Origin: an uncultured Rhizobiaceae group bacterium
GTDB taxonomy: Bacteria > Pseudomonadota > Alphaproteobacteria > Rhizobiales > Rhizobiaceae
NCBI GenBank assembly: GCA_938030645.1
Contig: CALHHQ010000187.1
Span: forward strand, 1-8,637
Reading direction: 5' to 3'
Length of the DNA: 8,637 bases
This document shows positions 5,501 to 8,637 of the stretch, piece by piece; position 1 is the first letter of the stretch; every line of letters begins with the position of its first letter. The translations under genes were made by a program, and so were the position numbers. The notes below the pieces were generated by a model. The model saw nothing but the letters and a program-made list of their open reading frames with translations. It did not search any database and was not told where the DNA came from.

Positions 5501-7306
5501 ATGACCACACCACTCTCAAATATCCGCAACTTCTCAATCGTTGCTCATATCGACCACGGCAAGTCCACAGTCGCTGACCGTCTCATTCAAATGTGCGGTG
5601 GCTTGGCTGACCGCGAAATGTCCGAGCAAGTGCTCGACAATATGGAGATTGAGAAAGAGCGCGGAATCACAATTAAAGCCCAAACCGTTCGTTTGCATTA
5701 CGATGCGAAGGACGGTCAGGAATACGTTCTCAATTTGATAGATACTCCCGGTCATGTGGATTTTGCATATGAAGTGTCACGTTCTTTGTCAGCGTGCGAA
5801 GGTTCATTGCTGGTGGTCGATGCATCCCAAGGCGTGGAAGCGCAAACGCTGGCCAATGTGTATCAAGCCATAGACAACGACCACGAGATCGTGACTGTCC
5901 TGAACAAAATTGATTTGCCTGCTGCTGAGCCAGACCGCGTGAAAGCGCAGATCGAAGAAGTCATTGGTTTGGACACCACTGATGCGGTGGAGATTTCGGC
6001 CAAAACCGGCATGGGCATGGAAGATGTGCTGGAAGCGATCGTTAAAAACCTTCCAGCGCCAAGCCATGGAGACATTGAAGCGCCACTGAAAGCACTTCTG
6101 GTGGACAGCTGGTACGACGCCTATTTGGGCGTGATCGTTCTCGTGCGTGTTATTGATGGTCAACTTAAAAAGGGCCAAACCATCCGCATGATGGGCACGG
6201 ACGCAAAACATCCCGTGGACCGTGTTGGTGTGATTTCCCCGAAACTGACCGAAGTGGAAAGCATCGGGCCAGGAGAGATCGGCTTTATAACAGCGTCGAT
6301 CAAAGAAGTGGCTGACACCCGCGTGGGTGATACCATCACCGAAGATAAGCGTCAGACTGAAAAAGCGCTGCCCGGCTTTAAGCCAGCTCAACCTGTCGTG
6401 TTCTGCGGTTTGTTTCCCGTTGATGCAGCTGATTTTGAAGATTTGCGTTCCGCCGTTGGAAAGCTGCGTTTGAACGATGCGAGTTTTTCCTATGAGATGG
6501 AATCCTCCGCCGCACTTGGTTTTGGGTTCCGCTGTGGCTTCTTGGGTTTGCTGCATTTGGAGATTATCCAAGAGCGTTTGGAGCGTGAATTTGATCTTGA
6601 TTTGATCGCGACCGCGCCTTCAGTTGTTTATGAAATGCACATGCGCGATGGCACCATGATGAACCTCCACAATCCGGCAGATATGCCAGATGTGATGCAG
6701 ATTGATGAAATTCATGAGCCATGGATCAAAGCAACAATTTTGACACCGGATGAGTATCTCGGACCGATTTTGAAATTGTGCCAAGATCGTCGCGGCATCC
6801 AAACCAACCTCACCTATGTGGGGGCCCGGGCGATGTTGGAATATGAACTGCCGCTCAATGAAGTGGTGTTCGATTTTTACGATCGTCTAAAGTCTATTTC
6901 GCGGGGCTATGCGTCATTTGACTATGTCATTCACGAATATCGCGCAGGCGATCTCGTGAAATTGTCGATGCTCGTAAATGCCGAACCAGTGGATGCATTG
7001 TCTATGTTGGTGCACCGTTCGGTTGCAACGACCCGTGGCCGAGTGATGTGCGAGAAATTGAAAGACCTCATTCCAAAGCATTTGTTCAAGATTCCGATCC
7101 AAGCAGCCATTGGTGGTAATGTGATTGCACGCGAGACAATCTCAGCCATGCGCAAAGATGTGACGGCCAAGTGCTACGGCGGTGACGCAAGTCGCAAACG
7201 CAAGCTTTTGGACAAACAAAAAGCCGGTAAGAAAAAGATGCGCCAGTTTGGCAAGGTGGAAATCCCACAAACGGCTTTCATCGAAGCTTTGAAGATGGGC
7301 GACTAA
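5501..7306 (+). CDS. lepA: Elongation factor 4 (LepA), ribosome-associated translational GTPase
   Basis: A complete LepA of 601 aa, the normal family length. The GTPase domain shows AHIDHGKST (15-23), ERGITIKAQ (53-61), DTPGHVD (81-87, with the catalytic H85), NKID (135-138) and a SAKTG G5 block. Domain II and the EF-G-like domains III and V follow. The LepA-specific C-terminus is present, with CYGGDASRKRKLLDKQK and KKMRQFGKVEIPQTAFIEALKMGD close to the end. LepA binds stalled or initiating ribosomes and affects translation efficiency under stress. The ATG at 5501 gives the expected MTT-PLSNIRNFSI start, although the Shine-Dalgarno is poor. The 74-bp gap before it holds no clear promoter. The gene ends 12 bp from the convergent DUF2161 gene, with no obvious terminator between them. 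Confidence 0.98.
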   Translation: MTTPLSNIRNFSIVAHIDHGKSTVADRLIQMCGGLADREMSEQVLDNMEIEKERGITIKAQTVRLHYDAKDGQEYVLNLIDTPGHVDFAYEVSRSLSACEGSLLVVDASQGVEAQTLANVYQAIDNDHEIVTVLNKIDLPAAEPDRVKAQIEEVIGLDTTDAVEISAKTGMGMEDVLEAIVKNLPAPSHGDIEAPLKALLVDSWYDAYLGVIVLVRVIDGQLKKGQTIRMMGTDAKHPVDRVGVISPKLTEVESIGPGEIGFITASIKEVADTRVGDTITEDKRQTEKALPGFKPAQPVVFCGLFPVDAADFEDLRSAVGKLRLNDASFSYEMESSAALGFGFRCGFLGLLHLEIIQERLEREFDLDLIATAPSVVYEMHMRDGTMMNLHNPADMPDVMQIDEIHEPWIKATILTPDEYLGPILKLCQDRRGIQTNLTYVGARAMLEYELPLNEVVFDFYDRLKSISRGYASFDYVIHEYRAGDLVKLSMLVNAEPVDALSMLVHRSVATTRGRVMCEKLKDLIPKHLFKIPIQAAIGGNVIARETISAMRKDVTAKCYGGDASRKRKLLDKQKAGKKKMRQFGKVEIPQTAFIEALKMGD

Positions 7307-7318
7307 AGCAGTCCTGAT

Positions 7319-8005
7319 TTACAACGCTTTTAGATGTTGCGCGTAGTCCAAAACGGCTTTTTCACCGTTAGGGCTGATACCGTAGATACCTTTTGAAATT
7401 TTTTCGAACCAGCCGTAGTGATTGTCCGCCATAATGCGGCGCGCTGTTTCAACGGACGTTTCTTTTGCAACAATTGAAGCCTTGGTTGGGCCATTGGTGT
7501 GCACCATAGACAAGCAACGCAATGCATCCTGTCGATAGGCTGTGATGAGATTAGTACGGGTTGAGCCGCCCACATTGGGATCACCGTTTAATTTGTGAAA
7601 CTCCCGCAATAGACGTTCAGACTTCACTTTGGACTTTCGCGGCGCATAGGGTGCCGGATCCACATGGGCTTCCACAAACCCATCATTCAATCGTACCGTG
7701 ATGAGACCGAGCCCCAGCCTGCGGCACAGCTTTTTGTTGAGGTTCAGAGATTTTAAAAATGGTCTGCCGCGACCCCTAGGCGCCGCGATATAAACAGCAT
7801 CTGTGACGGCCAAACGCTCAACGGCTTGATGAAACAAAGTAAGCGTAATGCCAGTTTTTAATTCTACAATGTCGGGTGGCTCTTCACCGCGTACCGCCAC
7901 CACATCTGCTGCACCCACTTCGCCCTTCACTTCATAACCTTGTGTTTCCAGAAAGGTTTTGACGGGGCCGTAAAGGTCGGTCTCTTTTGGCTTTATCTTT
8001 GCCAA
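7319..8005 (-). CDS. DUF2161-family protein with a PD-(D/E)XK-type nuclease-like fold
   Basis: A 228-aa protein that matches the DUF2161 family as I know it: an N-terminal KETDLYGPVKTFLETQGY followed by a PD-(D/E)XK-like core. D34 in GAADVVAV and E48-x-K50 in IVELKTG are the putative metal and catalytic residues, with Q60 in the next helix. The C-terminal part (about 165-225) looks like a small helical or winged-helix unit, with ASIVAKETSVETARRIM and GWFEKISKGIYGISPNG. Nuclease activity is predicted from the fold; the biological role is unknown. The start is TTG at 8005, only 2 nt after the GST stop (TAG at 8010-8008), so translational coupling is likely. The start matches the family N-terminus, though the Shine-Dalgarno is only AGG. 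Confidence 0.85.
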   Translation of the reverse strand: MAKIKPKETDLYGPVKTFLETQGYEVKGEVGAADVVAVRGEEPPDIVELKTGITLTLFHQAVERLAVTDAVYIAAPRGRGRPFLKSLNLNKKLCRRLGLGLITVRLNDGFVEAHVDPAPYAPRKSKVKSERLLREFHKLNGDPNVGGSTRTNLITAYRQDALRCLSMVHTNGPTKASIVAKETSVETARRIMADNHYGWFEKISKGIYGISPNGEKAVLDYAQHLKAL

Positions 8006-8007
8006 AT

Positions 8008-8637
8008 CTAAGCCTGTTGTTCCGGAAAAGTCACACCGGTTTCAGGCGAAACCCATTTTTCATATTTGAACATGCAACTTGCAAAGTCGTTTGACGTCAC
8101 AAACCAATCAAGCCATGCAATGAGTTTTGGTTTGGGTTGTGACTGAAACCACTCAAAATCGACATTTGCGAATTGTCGAACAAAAGGTGCAATTGCGAAG
8201 TCTGAAAGAGATGCTCTATTGCCAAACAGATACTTGGTTTCAATCAGTCTGTCTTCCAGCTCCAAAAGACAATTCATTGCGGCATCACGATGTTTGTCGC
8301 GTTCAATTCCCACAGCACTGTCAGCGTCTGCGTTTCGCGGTGCATATTTATATGCGTCCAAATGCGTTTTGAACGGCCCATCTATCCGATAAATCAGATC
8401 AAGCATTTCTTGCTCATTGCCAGTTTCGGGTTTCAGCAATTCTTTAGGGTCGTTTTTACGCAGCGCCCACAGCATCACATCAAGGCTTTCTTCAACAACC
8501 AAGCCATCTAGATCAATCAACACTGGCACCGTTGCTTTGGGTGACACAGCAATCATCTCTTCTGGTTTTTCACGCAACACAACTTCCCGCAATTCACAGA
8601 CTTGTCGGCTCGACTTCAATGCCAAGCGTGCGCGCAT
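8008..8637 (-). CDS. Glutathione S-transferase (5' end beyond right edge)
   Basis: The visible 209 residues cover almost a whole cytosolic GST. The thioredoxin-like N domain has RARLAL at its start, ATVPVLIDLDG (35-45, with the cis-proline loop) and the glutathione-contacting EES (49-51). The all-helical C domain has the N-capping box region SLSDFAIAPFVRQF. In relatives the segment before RARLAL reads like C-P-Y-A-M, so the ATG at 8637 is probably an internal codon, with roughly 10-20 residues including the catalytic Cys or Ser lying outside the window. The likely reaction is glutathione conjugation or glutathione-dependent reduction; the substrate is unknown. It is the first visible gene of a two-gene minus-strand unit with the DUF2161 gene. 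Confidence 0.88.
   Translation of the reverse strand: MRARLALKSSRQVCELREVVLREKPEEMIAVSPKATVPVLIDLDGLVVEESLDVMLWALRKNDPKELLKPETGNEQEMLDLIYRIDGPFKTHLDAYKYAPRNADADSAVGIERDKHRDAAMNCLLELEDRLIETKYLFGNRASLSDFAIAPFVRQFANVDFEWFQSQPKPKLIAWLDWFVTSNDFASCMFKYEKWVSPETGVTFPEQQA

Noticed and set aside
5804..6571. Open frame of 255 codons antisense to lepA
   Set aside because: It lies wholly inside lepA, which has full-length family identity. The translation is a mirror of lepA codon bias with no recognisable domain.
1..8637. Mobile element, CRISPR array or tRNA-associated island
   Set aside because: No transposase, integrase, regular repeat array, tRNA or flanking direct repeats were seen in the window.

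Overview
The window looks like chromosomal DNA of an alphaproteobacterium of moderate GC content, most likely a Rhizobiales-type (Hyphomicrobiales) marine or plant-associated lineage. The basis is the style of LepA and IF3, a DUF2161-family protein (a family I know mainly from alphaproteobacteria), the form of the quorum-sensing genes, and a CTATAT-type -10 element. The genus cannot be fixed from this sequence. No tRNA, rRNA, CRISPR array, insertion sequence or integrase is visible.

Left part, 1-1800, minus strand. Read in transcription order: infC (translation initiation factor IF3, with an AUU start codon), a LuxR-family quorum-sensing regulator, and at the left edge the first 24 codons of what reads as a LuxI-type acyl-homoserine-lactone synthase. 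The luxR-luxI spacer holds an 18-bp near-palindrome with C/G runs around AAATTT, about 80 bp upstream of the synthase start. It is a candidate LuxR operator. A perfect 13-bp inverted repeat lies just upstream of luxR, and the synthase ribosome-binding site sits in the loop of a short predicted hairpin.

Middle part, 1929-5426. A GT4-type glycosyltransferase (minus) diverges from a serine alpha/beta-hydrolase (plus, probable TTG start). The short divergent region carries a perfect 7-bp dyad directly before the hydrolase Shine-Dalgarno. A 621-bp stretch without a convincing gene follows (3960-4580). It holds an extended -10 promoter candidate, an 18-bp near-palindrome and a long imperfect hairpin. 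Then comes a permuted papain-like (YiiX/C92-type) cysteine peptidase or amidase, again with a TTG start.

Right part, 5501-8637. lepA (elongation factor 4) is complete and converges, with a 12-bp gap, on a minus-strand pair: a glutathione S-transferase cut by the right edge, and a DUF2161 PD-(D/E)XK-like protein that starts 2 nt after the GST stop codon.

Most genes are housekeeping or general metabolism. The accessory interest is the luxR-luxI locus directly downstream of infC, its dyad elements, and the structured intergenic region at 3960-4580.
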